From: Enterovibrio gelatinilyticus
Lineage (GTDB): Bacteria > Pseudomonadota > Gammaproteobacteria > Enterobacterales > Vibrionaceae
Reading direction: 5' to 3'
NCBI RefSeq assembly: GCF_028683095.1
Contig: NZ_JAJUBC010000009.1
Coordinates: 121,309-185,308 of the forward strand
Length of the DNA stretch: 64,000 nucleotides
Each line of letters opens with the position of its first letter. Position 1 is the stretch's first letter. Shown in pieces: positions 16,686-25,743 of the stretch. The notes beneath the pieces were generated by a model. That model ran no database searches and had not been told where the DNA came from. It saw only the letters and a program-made list of their open reading frames with translations. Both the position numbers and the translations under genes were made by a program.

Positions 16686-18439
16686 GTCGCGCTCACCACT
16701 CCGAACCCGCACCTTTTACCCGCGCCCAACAGCGTAGACGGGAGCTCACGCTAGCAACCATCCGCTCAGAAACAGGCAACTCGGAGCTCAAGCTTCGTGG
16801 TGAGCATTTTTACAATGGTGCGGTGTATATGCCGATCTCAGCCGCTCACTTACAGGCTGATGATCTTTCCCATGATGCGCAAGCACAGCGCGGGCGGGCC
16901 GACGCTATTTCATCACGCCTTTTGTTCAGTGATGCAGATCTTTATCAATCAACAATGCCAGCCGAATCTTTGGCGCGAATGTTATTCGACCTACTGGAGC
17001 AATTTCGCACCGAGGCTTTGTTCAGCGACGGCAGCCAGTTGGGTACCCAACAAAATATTCGCCATCGTTTTGATGCATGGAGCAGACTGGCATTGCATGC
17101 AAGCCTCATGGAGTCAAAGCTCGGTATCTTACTATTCACCGTGATTCAAATTGTTCGGTCACGCCTTTTTTCAATGCCTATCGACCCAGAGATTGAAGAC
17201 TTAATTGAAGCGACCCGCGCCGGTATTGTGCCCAGCCTAGGTACAGAATTATCCGGTCTTCGTCGCAACAAATACAACCAAAGAGACTTTGGGCGGCATG
17301 CATTATCACTGGCCGAAAAAGTGTCCGACATGGTGAACGAATGCCAGCGAGATGAGGACGACGAAGATAAAACACATCAAATACTCAGCGCATTTCCGCT
17401 ATTACTCAACGCAGACATTGATACTGAAAACACCTACTCTTCAGCCACAGGAGGAAACAGCAAGTCCTTTGTGGCACATCGTCATCAATATCAAATATTT
17501 AGCCGCGAGTTTGATTCCGAGGTTGAAGCATGCAGTTTGGTGAGAAAAGTACAGCTTGCAGAATTTCGATCACACCTTGATAAACGTTTTGCTCATTTGG
17601 GACTTAACCTTCGGGAAATTGCTAGAAGACTGCTGCTTTGTTTAAACCAACAAACACGGGACGGTTGGCAATTCGAGGAAGAAGAAGGATACATCGATGG
17701 CGGTCGCCTTCCACAGGTTGTCTCATCCCCTATGGAAAAGCGCGTATTTATTAAAGAACACTTCGTTGAACGTCCTGATAGCGCTGTCACCATACTCATT
17801 GACTGCTCAGGCTCCATGAAACAGCACATGGAAAATATTGTCCATCTCGTTGATGGGCTGGTCAGGGCGCTTGGCATTGCTGGCGTGCCTACTGAGGTTC
17901 TTGGATACACAACCCACGCATGGAATGGTGGGCGACCTTACAAACAATGGTTAATGACCAGCAGGCAGGCGATGCCAGGCAGAATGAACGAAGTTTGCCA
18001 TTTGATCTTTAAAGATGCCAAAACACATTGGCGTCAGGGCTCTAAAAACCTTGCCGCACTGATGAAGGGAGACATTTTCCGTGAAGGAATTGATGGCGAA
18101 GCGATTGAATGGGCATCGGCAAGGTCGAATCAAATAGATGCCTCAAGACATGTATTGCTGGTGATATCTGATGGTAGTCCCATGGACACGGCGACTAACC
18201 TGACCAATGATGATTTCTATTTAGACAACCACCTCAGGCAGGTCATCGCACAAAGGGAAAAACAGGGTGACATCATTGCTGCAATTGGTGTTGGTGCCGA
18301 CCTCAGTCGCTTCTACCCTAAAAACTTAACCTTAAATGTTGATTTCGAGCCCGATAGTGCAACGTTTAACGACGTCATCACGCACATTACGGCGTCAGTT
18401 AGGGAGACACGAGTAAAACGGCGGAATTCGCAAAAGTAA
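16682..18439 (+). CDS. CobT-like VWA-domain protein
   Basis: 585 residues, starting within the ATPase gene (ATGA overlap), so the two are translationally coupled. The N-terminal part (about 1-330) is helical and CobT-like, with only a short acidic patch (DEDDEDK, 224-230) where classical CobT has a long acidic linker. The C-terminal VWA domain (about 368-585) has an intact MIDAS motif D374-C-S-G-S378, followed by CobT-type segments such as GVPTEVLGYTTHAWNGG and VLLVISDGSPMD. CobT binds CobS and couples ATP hydrolysis to metal insertion by CobN. Without CobN here the client is unknown. It ends 124 bp before the IclR gene. Confidence 0.82.
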   Translation: MSRAHHSEPAPFTRAQQRRRELTLATIRSETGNSELKLRGEHFYNGAVYMPISAAHLQADDLSHDAQAQRGRADAISSRLLFSDADLYQSTMPAESLARMLFDLLEQFRTEALFSDGSQLGTQQNIRHRFDAWSRLALHASLMESKLGILLFTVIQIVRSRLFSMPIDPEIEDLIEATRAGIVPSLGTELSGLRRNKYNQRDFGRHALSLAEKVSDMVNECQRDEDDEDKTHQILSAFPLLLNADIDTENTYSSATGGNSKSFVAHRHQYQIFSREFDSEVEACSLVRKVQLAEFRSHLDKRFAHLGLNLREIARRLLLCLNQQTRDGWQFEEEEGYIDGGRLPQVVSSPMEKRVFIKEHFVERPDSAVTILIDCSGSMKQHMENIVHLVDGLVRALGIAGVPTEVLGYTTHAWNGGRPYKQWLMTSRQAMPGRMNEVCHLIFKDAKTHWRQGSKNLAALMKGDIFREGIDGEAIEWASARSNQIDASRHVLLVISDGSPMDTATNLTNDDFYLDNHLRQVIAQREKQGDIIAAIGVGADLSRFYPKNLTLNVDFEPDSATFNDVITHITASVRETRVKRRNSQK

Positions 18440-18563
18440 GCTAACCAGCGAATATCTACGTGAATACATGGCAAAAATGGCAACAGATTTCATTTTCCAA
18501 GATGATTTATTGTCATTTTCCGAAACTCTGATATACATGGCGGGTATGGAGGAAGGGATAACC

Positions 18564-19367
18564 ATGACAAACAGTAAAAAATCCGATTTGGCCGTTTTAG
18601 ACGGTGATACACCAACATTACGATTATTCTCTTTGCTGGAAATTATTGCAAAAAAAGACGAATTCTTCTCATTGCAAGATCTCACCGAAGAAACCAATAT
18701 TCCCAAACCTTCACTGCATAGAATGCTTCAGCAGCTTGAAAGCGCAGGTATCATTCAACGTGACGGCGACGAGCGCCACTATGGAAGCGGCGCGAGATTA
18801 CGTCATCTGGCTGAAGATGTGTTGTTAAATTCAACAACTCACAGCGCCAGACACCAAGTGTTAAGCCAATTGCGGGATGAGGTTGGCGAAAGCTGCAACC
18901 TCACCTCTTTGTCTGGTGGTGAAGTCATTTACGTAGACCGTGTAGAAACAGAAGCACCTTTGCGTTTCCATTTGCATCCAGGCTCTAAGGTACCAGTTCA
19001 CTGTTCGGCAACAGGTAAATTGTTTCTAGCAAATATGGCCCCTTCCCAGCGCCGTAGACTGCTTAGTAACGCAGAACTGACAGCTTTCACCGAGAAAACA
19101 ATCATTGATATGTCATCTCTGGAGAAAGAATTAGAAAACGTCAAAGCGTGCGGCTATGGAATCGACAATGAAGAATTCTTGCCTGGATTATTGTGTGTAG
19201 CCGTTCTAGTGCCGTCTAAACGCGGAAGGTCAAACCTCGCTGTTGCTATTCAGGCTCCCATCATGCGACTAAAAGCTGAACAGGCCTTACATTTCTTGCC
19301 CGCACTGCAAAGGGCTTCTCTGGCATTTGCAAAGATAGAAGACGAAAGCTGGGGCGATGATCATTGA
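18564..19367 (+). CDS. IclR-family regulator, probable taurine-locus regulator
   Basis: 267 residues from the ATG at 18564, preceded by GGAGGAAGGG; longer in-frame starts add about 32 residues without family resemblance. Winged HTH is about residues 20-80 (FSLQDLTEETNIPKPSLHRML), followed by the IclR effector domain with the typical PVHCSATGKLFLA and a C-terminal GYGIDNEEFLPGLLCVAV block. IclR proteins are tetrameric effector-controlled repressors or activators. Taurine loci of other bacteria often use MocR-type TauR. Here the adjacent IclR is the most likely controller of both divergent units, given candidate operators before xsc. Confidence 0.9.
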   Translation: MTNSKKSDLAVLDGDTPTLRLFSLLEIIAKKDEFFSLQDLTEETNIPKPSLHRMLQQLESAGIIQRDGDERHYGSGARLRHLAEDVLLNSTTHSARHQVLSQLRDEVGESCNLTSLSGGEVIYVDRVETEAPLRFHLHPGSKVPVHCSATGKLFLANMAPSQRRRLLSNAELTAFTEKTIIDMSSLEKELENVKACGYGIDNEEFLPGLLCVAVLVPSKRGRSNLAVAIQAPIMRLKAEQALHFLPALQRASLAFAKIEDESWGDDH

Positions 19368-19411
19368 CTCTGTGGGGAAGAGATGACTGCCCCACAGTCA
19401 ACTAGCCTCGC

Positions 19412-19450
19412 TTGAGTTGAGTTGAGTTGAGTTGAGTTGAGTTGAGTTGA
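19412..19450. repeat. Pentanucleotide tandem repeat (TTGAG), nearly 8 copies
   Basis: 39 bp of uninterrupted TTGAG units lie between the IclR stop and the convergent DUF599 gene. The unit length is not a multiple of three and no frame crosses it. Copy number probably varies between strains, with no coding effect visible. Confidence 0.95.
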
Positions 19451-19512
19451 TCAGTGTAAACGTGGTTCGCTGATAAACATAATATCTCCTCCATTCAACC
19501 GACGTTCTGCCC

Positions 19513-20244
19513 TTAGCGACTCTCCGTTGAAGAACCTGACGAAGGCCATTCAATGTCTTCCATTGACGTTATATTAAAGGCTCTTGAAAAGAACTCTCTT
19601 CTTAAAATAACAAGAATAACAATGAGAAATACAGCATAGAAAACATAAGGGTGTATAATCCAGGCCAAAGATGACATCCCAAAATAATACGCCCTTACAC
19701 CATATTGAAAATGGTATGACGCTAAGACACTCATCTCTGAAAGTTTGTTGACAACAAGGCTCGCTGCTTTTGAGTCTTTCTCACTTGGCTCTGGCGCTGA
19801 ACCAAGCATAAGCAAAGAATTCGCGTGTAAACTCATAGACCAAGCAAATTCAAAAAATGCAATCACCATAATTATCAATAAACTCGTTATTTTTAAAACC
19901 ACAGCCTCCTCTGTCGTTCCATTCAAATAAGAAAAAGAGTTTATTTTTTCGGTGATTGAGTGACTCGTACCCAACAGTGCAACTAAGCCACTGATGACAA
20001 AAACAGTCGTTGTCGCAAAGAAAGATACATTATGAATAAGACCTCTAACCAAACTGACATCCGTAATTCTCTCATGACGCCAGAGCATTTGTGTTGCCCA
20101 CGCTTTTCTCCATAACATCATTTGACTGGAAATATTCTTCCCAAATATCGCTTTACTTATAGGCTCATAAAGAAATAAAGACAAAAAGAGGACAACAAGT
20201 GCTATCAGATCGCCGTCATTCAGCTTTTGTAAAAATTCAGTCAT
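19513..20244 (-). CDS. DUF599-family membrane protein
   Basis: 243 residues with about four hydrophobic segments (roughly 12-28, 70-92, 113-135, 195-215). The motif WATQMLWRHERITDVSLVRGLIHNVSFFATTTVF is characteristic of DUF599, in which an R-x-x-D-x-x-L-x-R-x-x-x-x-x-x-S-F-F-A stretch precedes the second membrane segment. The function is unknown. It starts 22 bp downstream of the gamma-glutamyltransferase stop in the same direction, so it may be the last gene of that operon. The C-terminal tail (about 225-243) is polar. Confidence 0.75.
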   Translation of the reverse strand: MTEFLQKLNDGDLIALVVLFLSLFLYEPISKAIFGKNISSQMMLWRKAWATQMLWRHERITDVSLVRGLIHNVSFFATTTVFVISGLVALLGTSHSITEKINSFSYLNGTTEEAVVLKITSLLIIMVIAFFEFAWSMSLHANSLLMLGSAPEPSEKDSKAASLVVNKLSEMSVLASYHFQYGVRAYYFGMSSLAWIIHPYVFYAVFLIVILVILRREFFSRAFNITSMEDIEWPSSGSSTESR

Positions 20245-20266
20245 CCCCTTTCACCAATCACACCCT

Positions 20267-21847
20267 TCACTCTTTGATCGAATCTGACCAGGCTGACATC
20301 ACCTCTGTCATCCCAGAGTTTTCAAGCCGGCCATCTTCAACTTGACTCGAAATGATGCTCGGACAAGCGAAATTGAACGGATATATAGTCCGTGGGGCTA
20401 ATTTGACCTGTCGTAGTGATCCCCTTAAATCCTCAACGAGACTTTCATCCATAGTGTCATCGACAATCGTGAGATCACTCAGGCTAGTATCTATCCTCGG
20501 CATCCGCATTGCCTTCTCAATATCCACCTTATAATCCAAGATAAACGAGGATAGCTGCGCGACTGCTGGCATTATTTTTCTTCCGCCCGATGCCCCTAAA
20601 GCGAAGTAAAGACCATCACTGCGTTTGAGAATAGTGGGACACATATTCGCCAAGCACCATTTATCCGCAGCGAGAGAGTTCGGCATATTGGGCTCTGGGT
20701 CAAACCACATAATGCCGTTGTTCATAAGAATGCCACTGTCCCCCAGCATCAACTTGGAGCCGAAAATTGAAAGCAGTGTCTGCGTGACCGATACGCAATT
20801 CCCCTCCGAATCAACAACATTAAAATGTGTCGTGCAACTAGGCGCCACTTCTTTACGTTCATCCCCCATAAAACGATAACGCTCTTCGTTGGCCAACCTA
20901 ATGGCAGTGTCATATACCTTGTAGGCTTTTGAGTCAGGAGAATTGCCCTCTGGCTGCCAATTCTCCATAAGTGAAAGAGTGCGTTTTAAGGTTGGTCCGG
21001 CAGTCATTGACGGCGTACCAAATATGGTATGGTCGCGATAACTGTATTTATCTGCAGTCTGCAAAGTCGCCGTGTAGCTTTCAAAGTCTTCCAAGCAATG
21101 CTTGCCACCTGCTGCGATAAGTTCATTGACAATGGTTCTTGCTAACTCCCCGCGGTAAAAGCTTTGATGACCCTCCTCTGCTATTGTCTTCAGCGTTTTA
21201 GCAAGGCTAGACTGATCACAGACGTTTGATGAATGAGAAGTCCAAGCAGAAGATTTAGGGAAAAGACCGGAATCCAGAAAAGTCTCGGCGGAGGCTTTAT
21301 ACAGCACCAGATCTTTAGTTACGGAAGAAATAATCAGCTGCGCGTACCAATCAACGGCTAACCCTTTCTTAGCAAGGTCTATTGATGGTTGAATGAGTTC
21401 TTTCCAAGGAAGTGATGAAAAATGCTCAGCTGCCAGCCCCATTCCAGCAACTTGACCGGGAATAGCCACCGCCAACGCACCAGTAACATTCCTGTCTTCA
21501 TGGACGCGTGTCCAAGGAAACAGATCTGTCGCCGAACCTTCAACCAAAGGATAGTCTTCGACATCAAGATTCTTAGGTGATTTCATACCGAAGTTGATCA
21601 CCTTAACGTCGTCCGTTTTGGCTAAACGAACCACCATAAAGCCGCCACCACCGATACCACTCATCCAAGGTTCTGCGACGCCTAAAGCGAACGATGTTGC
21701 TATTGCAGCATCAACAGCGTTTCCGCCGTTTCTTAAAACCTGAGCACCGATTTCTGAAGCTATGCGACTTTGTGAGGTCACCACACCACGGTGAGTACGA
21801 ACGACCTTTTTAGTGATATTCCAAGACGATGACTGAGACAAACTCAC
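20267..21847 (-). CDS. ggt: Gamma-glutamyltransferase family protein, apparently cytoplasmic
   Basis: 526 residues from a GTG at 21847, 2 bp after the TctA stop. It is an Ntn hydrolase of the gamma-glutamyltranspeptidase family: GNAVDAAIATSFALGV and MSGIGGGGFMVVR at the N-terminus, and the autoprocessing site before T339 in SCTTHFNVVD, where Thr becomes the small-subunit nucleophile. A later ALGASGGRKI segment corresponds to the family's G-S-P-G-G oxyanion region. No signal peptide is visible, unlike the periplasmic Ggt of E. coli, so it should act on imported substrate. Co-transcription with a TctABC importer suggests intracellular hydrolysis of a gamma-glutamyl compound. Related acylases of this family are an alternative. 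Confidence 0.88.
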   Translation of the reverse strand: MSLSQSSSWNITKKVVRTHRGVVTSQSRIASEIGAQVLRNGGNAVDAAIATSFALGVAEPWMSGIGGGGFMVVRLAKTDDVKVINFGMKSPKNLDVEDYPLVEGSATDLFPWTRVHEDRNVTGALAVAIPGQVAGMGLAAEHFSSLPWKELIQPSIDLAKKGLAVDWYAQLIISSVTKDLVLYKASAETFLDSGLFPKSSAWTSHSSNVCDQSSLAKTLKTIAEEGHQSFYRGELARTIVNELIAAGGKHCLEDFESYTATLQTADKYSYRDHTIFGTPSMTAGPTLKRTLSLMENWQPEGNSPDSKAYKVYDTAIRLANEERYRFMGDERKEVAPSCTTHFNVVDSEGNCVSVTQTLLSIFGSKLMLGDSGILMNNGIMWFDPEPNMPNSLAADKWCLANMCPTILKRSDGLYFALGASGGRKIMPAVAQLSSFILDYKVDIEKAMRMPRIDTSLSDLTIVDDTMDESLVEDLRGSLRQVKLAPRTIYPFNFACPSIISSQVEDGRLENSGMTEVMSAWSDSIKE

Positions 21848-21849
21848 GG

Positions 21850-23334
21850 TTAAACTCCATTTTTATTTGTGTTACGACGGAAAATCACCACCGCAGATAT
21901 GATAGATAAAACTAAAAACAACACAGAAAGTGGCGTAGAGACGAAGATGAGCCAATTCCCTTCAGACAGGGTGAGCGCCTGACGCACTGCTTGTTCACCC
22001 ACTGGCTCAAGAACAAAGCCAATCATCATTGGGGCAAGAGGAAAATCGAGCTTTCGCATGACGTAACCCAGCAAACCGAACCCCAACATAATCCAAAGAT
22101 CGACCGTGCTGTTGTTGAACCCATAAACGCCAACAACACAAAACACAGCGATGATGGGCAACAAGACACTTTGGGGTATTCTCGTAATCTGAAAAAACAG
22201 CTTTATCGCGACCTTACCAACAAGAGGTAGAAACAGTGATGCGATAAAAAGCACGACGAACAGTGAATAAATCAACGAAATATCTTCACTAAAAAGCGCA
22301 GGACCAGGAGCCAAGCCATGTATCAGGAAGGCTCCCATCAGGACAGCAGTTGTCACATCTCCTGGCACACCTAATGCGAGCAGAGGAATCAAAGCACCAC
22401 CGCAGGTAGCATTGTTCGCTGACTCTGCGGCAGCGACTCCCTCTAACTCTCCTTGGCCAAATTTCTCGGGTGTCGCCGATTTCCTTTTTGCCTCGGAATA
22501 GGACAGAAACGCCGCGGGCGTTGCTCCCAACCCGGGTATCGCCCCCAGCACAACACCAATGAATGAGCCTCTGCAGATGGTCTTTAAGCTCCCCCTGATT
22601 TGAAACCATGAAATAGATGAACTGGCTTTGCCGTTGGCTTGTTTCGCTGTCTGTTTCTCAACCAAATTTTCTGCTTGGATCAGGAGCTCAGAAACGGCGA
22701 ATAAACCGATCAGCATCGCCATCAGAGAAATACCGTTCATCAAATTGACGTTATCAAAGGTAAACCTTGGTGTGGCAACCATCGGATCTAGCCCGACAGT
22801 CCCAAAAAGAAAGCCTAATGAAGCGGCTATCAACCCCTTCGAAAGTGAATTGCCTGACACACCAGCCACAACAAGAAGCGCAAAAAGTACTAGGGTTGAA
22901 AATTCCGGCGGCCCAAAATTCGTCGCCAATTTGGCAAGGGAGACTGCGCCCAGAACTAATATGACAGTAGCAATAACATCAGCAATAACGGAAGCCCACA
23001 GCGCCATCCCCATCGCCTCGCTTCCCCTTCCTTTTTGAGCCAAAGGGTAGCCATCCAAAACAGTCGCTGCTGCTGCGGGAGAGCCTGGCGTATTCAATAA
23101 AATGGCTGGGATACTCCCCCCAAAAAGACACCCTTTATACGCCCCTAACAAAACGCAAAATGCGGTTAGAGGACTAAATCCATAGGTGAGCGGGATAATC
23201 AACGCAATACCCATGGTGCCGGTTAGCCCGGGTATTGCCCCCATAAAGATGCCAAATGCGACGCCAACAAAAATAGCGACAAGATTCACTACAGAAAAAA
23301 CTGAAATAACAGATTGAAAGATTTCGCCTTCCAT
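21850..23334 (-). CDS. tctA: Tripartite tricarboxylate transporter permease, TctA family
   Basis: 494 residues with about 12 hydrophobic segments. TctA marks are GIFMGAIPGLTGTMGIALIIPLTYG near the N-terminus, repeated in the second half as GVVLGAIPGLGATPAAFLSY, and LGAYKGCLFGGSIPAILLNTPGSPAA. It is the large membrane subunit of a TTT importer driven by an ion gradient. The start has AAGGAGGG upstream. It lies between the small permease gene and ggt in one operon. TctA family members carry many carboxylates, so citrate should not be assumed. Confidence 0.95.
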   Translation of the reverse strand: MEGEIFQSVISVFSVVNLVAIFVGVAFGIFMGAIPGLTGTMGIALIIPLTYGFSPLTAFCVLLGAYKGCLFGGSIPAILLNTPGSPAAAATVLDGYPLAQKGRGSEAMGMALWASVIADVIATVILVLGAVSLAKLATNFGPPEFSTLVLFALLVVAGVSGNSLSKGLIAASLGFLFGTVGLDPMVATPRFTFDNVNLMNGISLMAMLIGLFAVSELLIQAENLVEKQTAKQANGKASSSISWFQIRGSLKTICRGSFIGVVLGAIPGLGATPAAFLSYSEAKRKSATPEKFGQGELEGVAAAESANNATCGGALIPLLALGVPGDVTTAVLMGAFLIHGLAPGPALFSEDISLIYSLFVVLFIASLFLPLVGKVAIKLFFQITRIPQSVLLPIIAVFCVVGVYGFNNSTVDLWIMLGFGLLGYVMRKLDFPLAPMMIGFVLEPVGEQAVRQALTLSEGNWLIFVSTPLSVLFLVLSIISAVVIFRRNTNKNGV

Positions 23335-23349
23335 ACAACCCTCCTTGGT

Positions 23350-23805
23350 TTAAACGGACATTCCCAGCCCAACAACAAACAGTGCATAGAGAGCGAGGGT
23401 GACCAGCATAGGTATGATGATTAGCGTCGCTAGTCGTCGTACTCCATTGATAAGAAAGAGCAGAAACATCATTGCTGATACAGAAAGGATGAAACCGTAT
23501 TTCTCAAATACACTGATAAATAGGACTATCACAAGAACAGAGAGAGAAGGTCGAAGCCAAGTTCTAACATTCTGCTTTGGGGCTACCGTTTCTTGTTCAC
23601 TAGAGGCTTTATCGAAACTGCTTATAAACAGAAAACTTGCGCCAATACCGACCAACGCACAACCAAAGTACGGGAAGAACCTTGGTGACAAAGCGATAGA
23701 TTGAGTATCTTCAACCTGTTCTGGTATTAATATGACACCTATACCCGCAGCAATAATGACAAGCACCACTGCTGACAATCTGTCCTTTAATTTTTGATTC
23801 ATCAT
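23350..23805 (-). CDS. tctB: Tripartite tricarboxylate transporter small permease, TctB family
   Basis: 151 residues with four hydrophobic segments (about 10-27, 41-59, 84-102, 110-145), as in TctB. The sequence around SPRFFPYFGCALVGIGASF is the family hallmark (S-x-x-F-P). It lies 15 bp upstream of tctA and 46 bp downstream of the binding-protein gene, all in one direction. The start has GGAAGGA directly upstream; a second in-frame ATG follows it immediately, so the true initiator may be either. Confidence 0.88.
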   Translation of the reverse strand: MMNQKLKDRLSAVVLVIIAAGIGVILIPEQVEDTQSIALSPRFFPYFGCALVGIGASFLFISSFDKASSEQETVAPKQNVRTWLRPSLSVLVIVLFISVFEKYGFILSVSAMMFLLFLINGVRRLATLIIIPMLVTLALYALFVVGLGMSV

Positions 23806-23851
23806 TCCTTCCTGAATTCCTGCTCTAACCTTCCCCTCGCTTAATACTGGG

Positions 23852-24805
23852 CTATTTCCCTAGCCCAGAAAGCTGAATGATTTCGCCTTGTTCGTGGAAC
23901 GTTTCTGTCACATTCTCCTCAAATTCCTTCGAGTCGAGATAGTTCACCTGCATAGCCAGTTTTTCGATAATCGCCTTGAAACCCTCGGTTTCTGTCGCGA
24001 CTTTTATTGCACTGGCAAGTCGCTCTACCACTTCATCTGGGATCCCTTTTGGACCCGCAATACCCAAAATAGAAGGCGCAGAGATCTCGTACCCTGCATC
24101 AATCAAGGTTGGTACATTTGGGAACTCAGCCATTCGCTTGTCGGTAATGATTGAAAGCAGTTTAAATTCGCCAGAGCGGACTTGAGGCAACCACTCTGTT
24201 GCTCCAGCCATCAAATCGACGTGCCCACCCAACAGCGCAGTGACACTTGCAGCACCACCTTTAAACGGGATGGCTTTCCACTTCAGCGACTCTTGTTGCG
24301 CGAGACGCTCCATAGCAAGGTGTTGTGGAGTGCCTGCACCCGCTATTGCATAACTCACTTCGCCTGGATTTTGCTTTACATATTCGACAAGCTCTTCAAT
24401 GGAAGAGTAAGGAGCATCCTTGGGGGCCACTATTCCAAGGTTCCACTGGGCAATTTGAGAGATAAAAGAAAAGTCATTTAAAGGATCGTATGGCAGGTTT
24501 TGCATATGAGGGGACAATACTGCAGCGCCTGTCGTTAATGTAAAAATGGAATAACCATCTGGGCGCTGTGCTTTCGATAACGCCGCAGCGACAGATCCGC
24601 CACCTCCCGGTTTATTAATGACGGTGACTTTCTCACCAAGGCTTTTCTCAAGTTCAGTGGATAGCACTCGTGACACTGTGTCCGTTGTTCCACCCGCCCC
24701 ATAACCAACCGTAAGTTTAATTGTCTTCGTTGGCCATTCAGCAGCTTGAGTGAAATTGGCGACAAAAGAAAGCGCAGCAAAAAGAGTAGCGAATAGATAC
24801 TTCAT
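23852..24805 (-). CDS. tctC: TctC/Bug-family periplasmic substrate-binding protein
   Basis: 317 residues from the ATG at 24805 (GGAGGT, 7-bp spacing). Residues 1-22 are a Sec signal peptide (ending TQA-AEW). The Bug fold shows WPTKTIKLTVGYGAGGTTDTVSR, VINKPGGGGSVAA and PLNDFSFISQIA, and closes with MAEFPNVPTLIDAGY. It delivers a ligand, usually a carboxylate or amide, to the TctAB permease. The first gene of the operon, it faces an IclR regulator across a 137-bp gap that contains a palindrome. The ggt at the operon end hints at a gamma-glutamyl ligand. Confidence 0.94.
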   Translation of the reverse strand: MKYLFATLFAALSFVANFTQAAEWPTKTIKLTVGYGAGGTTDTVSRVLSTELEKSLGEKVTVINKPGGGGSVAAALSKAQRPDGYSIFTLTTGAAVLSPHMQNLPYDPLNDFSFISQIAQWNLGIVAPKDAPYSSIEELVEYVKQNPGEVSYAIAGAGTPQHLAMERLAQQESLKWKAIPFKGGAASVTALLGGHVDLMAGATEWLPQVRSGEFKLLSIITDKRMAEFPNVPTLIDAGYEISAPSILGIAGPKGIPDEVVERLASAIKVATETEGFKAIIEKLAMQVNYLDSKEFEENVTETFHEQGEIIQLSGLGK

Positions 24806-24823
24806 GATATTTACCTCCATATA

Positions 24824-24838
24824 TATTGCATTGCAATA
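24824..24838. promoter_or_regulatory. 15-bp palindrome in the tctC / iclR divergent promoter
   Basis: TATTGCA-T-TGCAATA is a perfect inverted repeat lying 19 bp upstream of the tctC start. A partial echo (TATTGTG) follows near 24848. It is a likely operator for the adjacent IclR protein, by position. Confidence 0.5.
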
Positions 24839-24942
24839 CTAAGTTGTGTATTGTGTTACTTCGTTAACAACCCTATAACGATCAGGTTACGATCGCAAAC
24901 CAGATCTTGCTTTCAAATGTCTTATTTCTGAGGATTTAGTAG

Positions 24943-25704
24943 ATGGAGAATCGCTTATTTGTCGGCTCGGTTAAGAAAGCCTTTGAAATTATTGAAGCTT
25001 TTGACGTGAGAACGCAAAGCATGAGTTTGACCGAACTCGTTCAAGTTACTGGAATGGGGAAAAGTGCGGTACAACGATATGTTTACACACTTGAAGAACT
25101 GGGGTATTTGACCAAGAGTCCAACCTCAAAGCGATATGAACTCTCCTTAAAAATGCTACTTCCAGCAAGTAGTTACCTCAGTCAGAATAATTTGGTGAGT
25201 GCTATAAATCCCCATATTATCAATCTGCGTCAGAACTTGGATGCACGCGTGGGCGTCAGTGTTTATCACCAAGAAAAAGTGGTTTATCTCATTCCACTAC
25301 AAAGCATCACGGAAGCCTACCCTAACGATTATCCAGGCTTTACGGTGCCCATTTACTGTACAAGCTCGGGGAGGATATTCCTTTCCACTTTTGATGATAA
25401 CAAGGTTGACTCAATTTTGGAGAAGGAAGCCAAAAAACCATTCACGCCACTGACAATCACAAATGAAGAAGACATCAAGAATGAAGTGCAGAAGTTCAAG
25501 CAAAATGGATATTGCATAACTAATCAAGAGATCAGTCATGGAAAGATAAATATCTCAGTGCCTATACTTAATTATGACAAAGAGATAATAGCCTGCATTG
25601 TCGCAATATTTAAAACAAGCGAATGGGATGATAAACGCTTAATAAAAAAGGTTTTCCCAATAATACAAGAAGTTGCATCATTCATCCGAATCCCTTCCAG
25701 ATAA
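24943..25704 (+). CDS. IclR-family regulator of the TctABC/Ggt operon
   Basis: 253 residues. Winged HTH is about 10-65 (MSLTELVQVTGMGKSAVQRYVYTLEELGYL), then the IclR effector domain with TVPIYCTSSGRIFLSTF in place of the usual H-C-T-A-x-G-K block and a C-terminal GYCITNQEISHGKINISVP. The gene is more AT-rich than its neighbours. It is divergent from tctC across a 137-bp gap and followed by its own terminator. I infer it controls the transporter/ggt operon. The effector is unknown. Confidence 0.9.
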   Translation: MENRLFVGSVKKAFEIIEAFDVRTQSMSLTELVQVTGMGKSAVQRYVYTLEELGYLTKSPTSKRYELSLKMLLPASSYLSQNNLVSAINPHIINLRQNLDARVGVSVYHQEKVVYLIPLQSITEAYPNDYPGFTVPIYCTSSGRIFLSTFDDNKVDSILEKEAKKPFTPLTITNEEDIKNEVQKFKQNGYCITNQEISHGKINISVPILNYDKEIIACIVAIFKTSEWDDKRLIKKVFPIIQEVASFIRIPSR

Positions 25705-25743
25705 ATAAATATGATCATATACGCCCGAATACTGGCCAGAAAC

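Noticed and set aside
15702..18439. Cobalamin biosynthesis operon
   Set aside because: Only CobS- and CobT-like genes are present; cobN and all corrin genes are missing from the window.
19412..19450. CRISPR array
   Set aside because: The repeat is a 5-bp uninterrupted tandem without spacers. No array-like structure exists elsewhere in the window.
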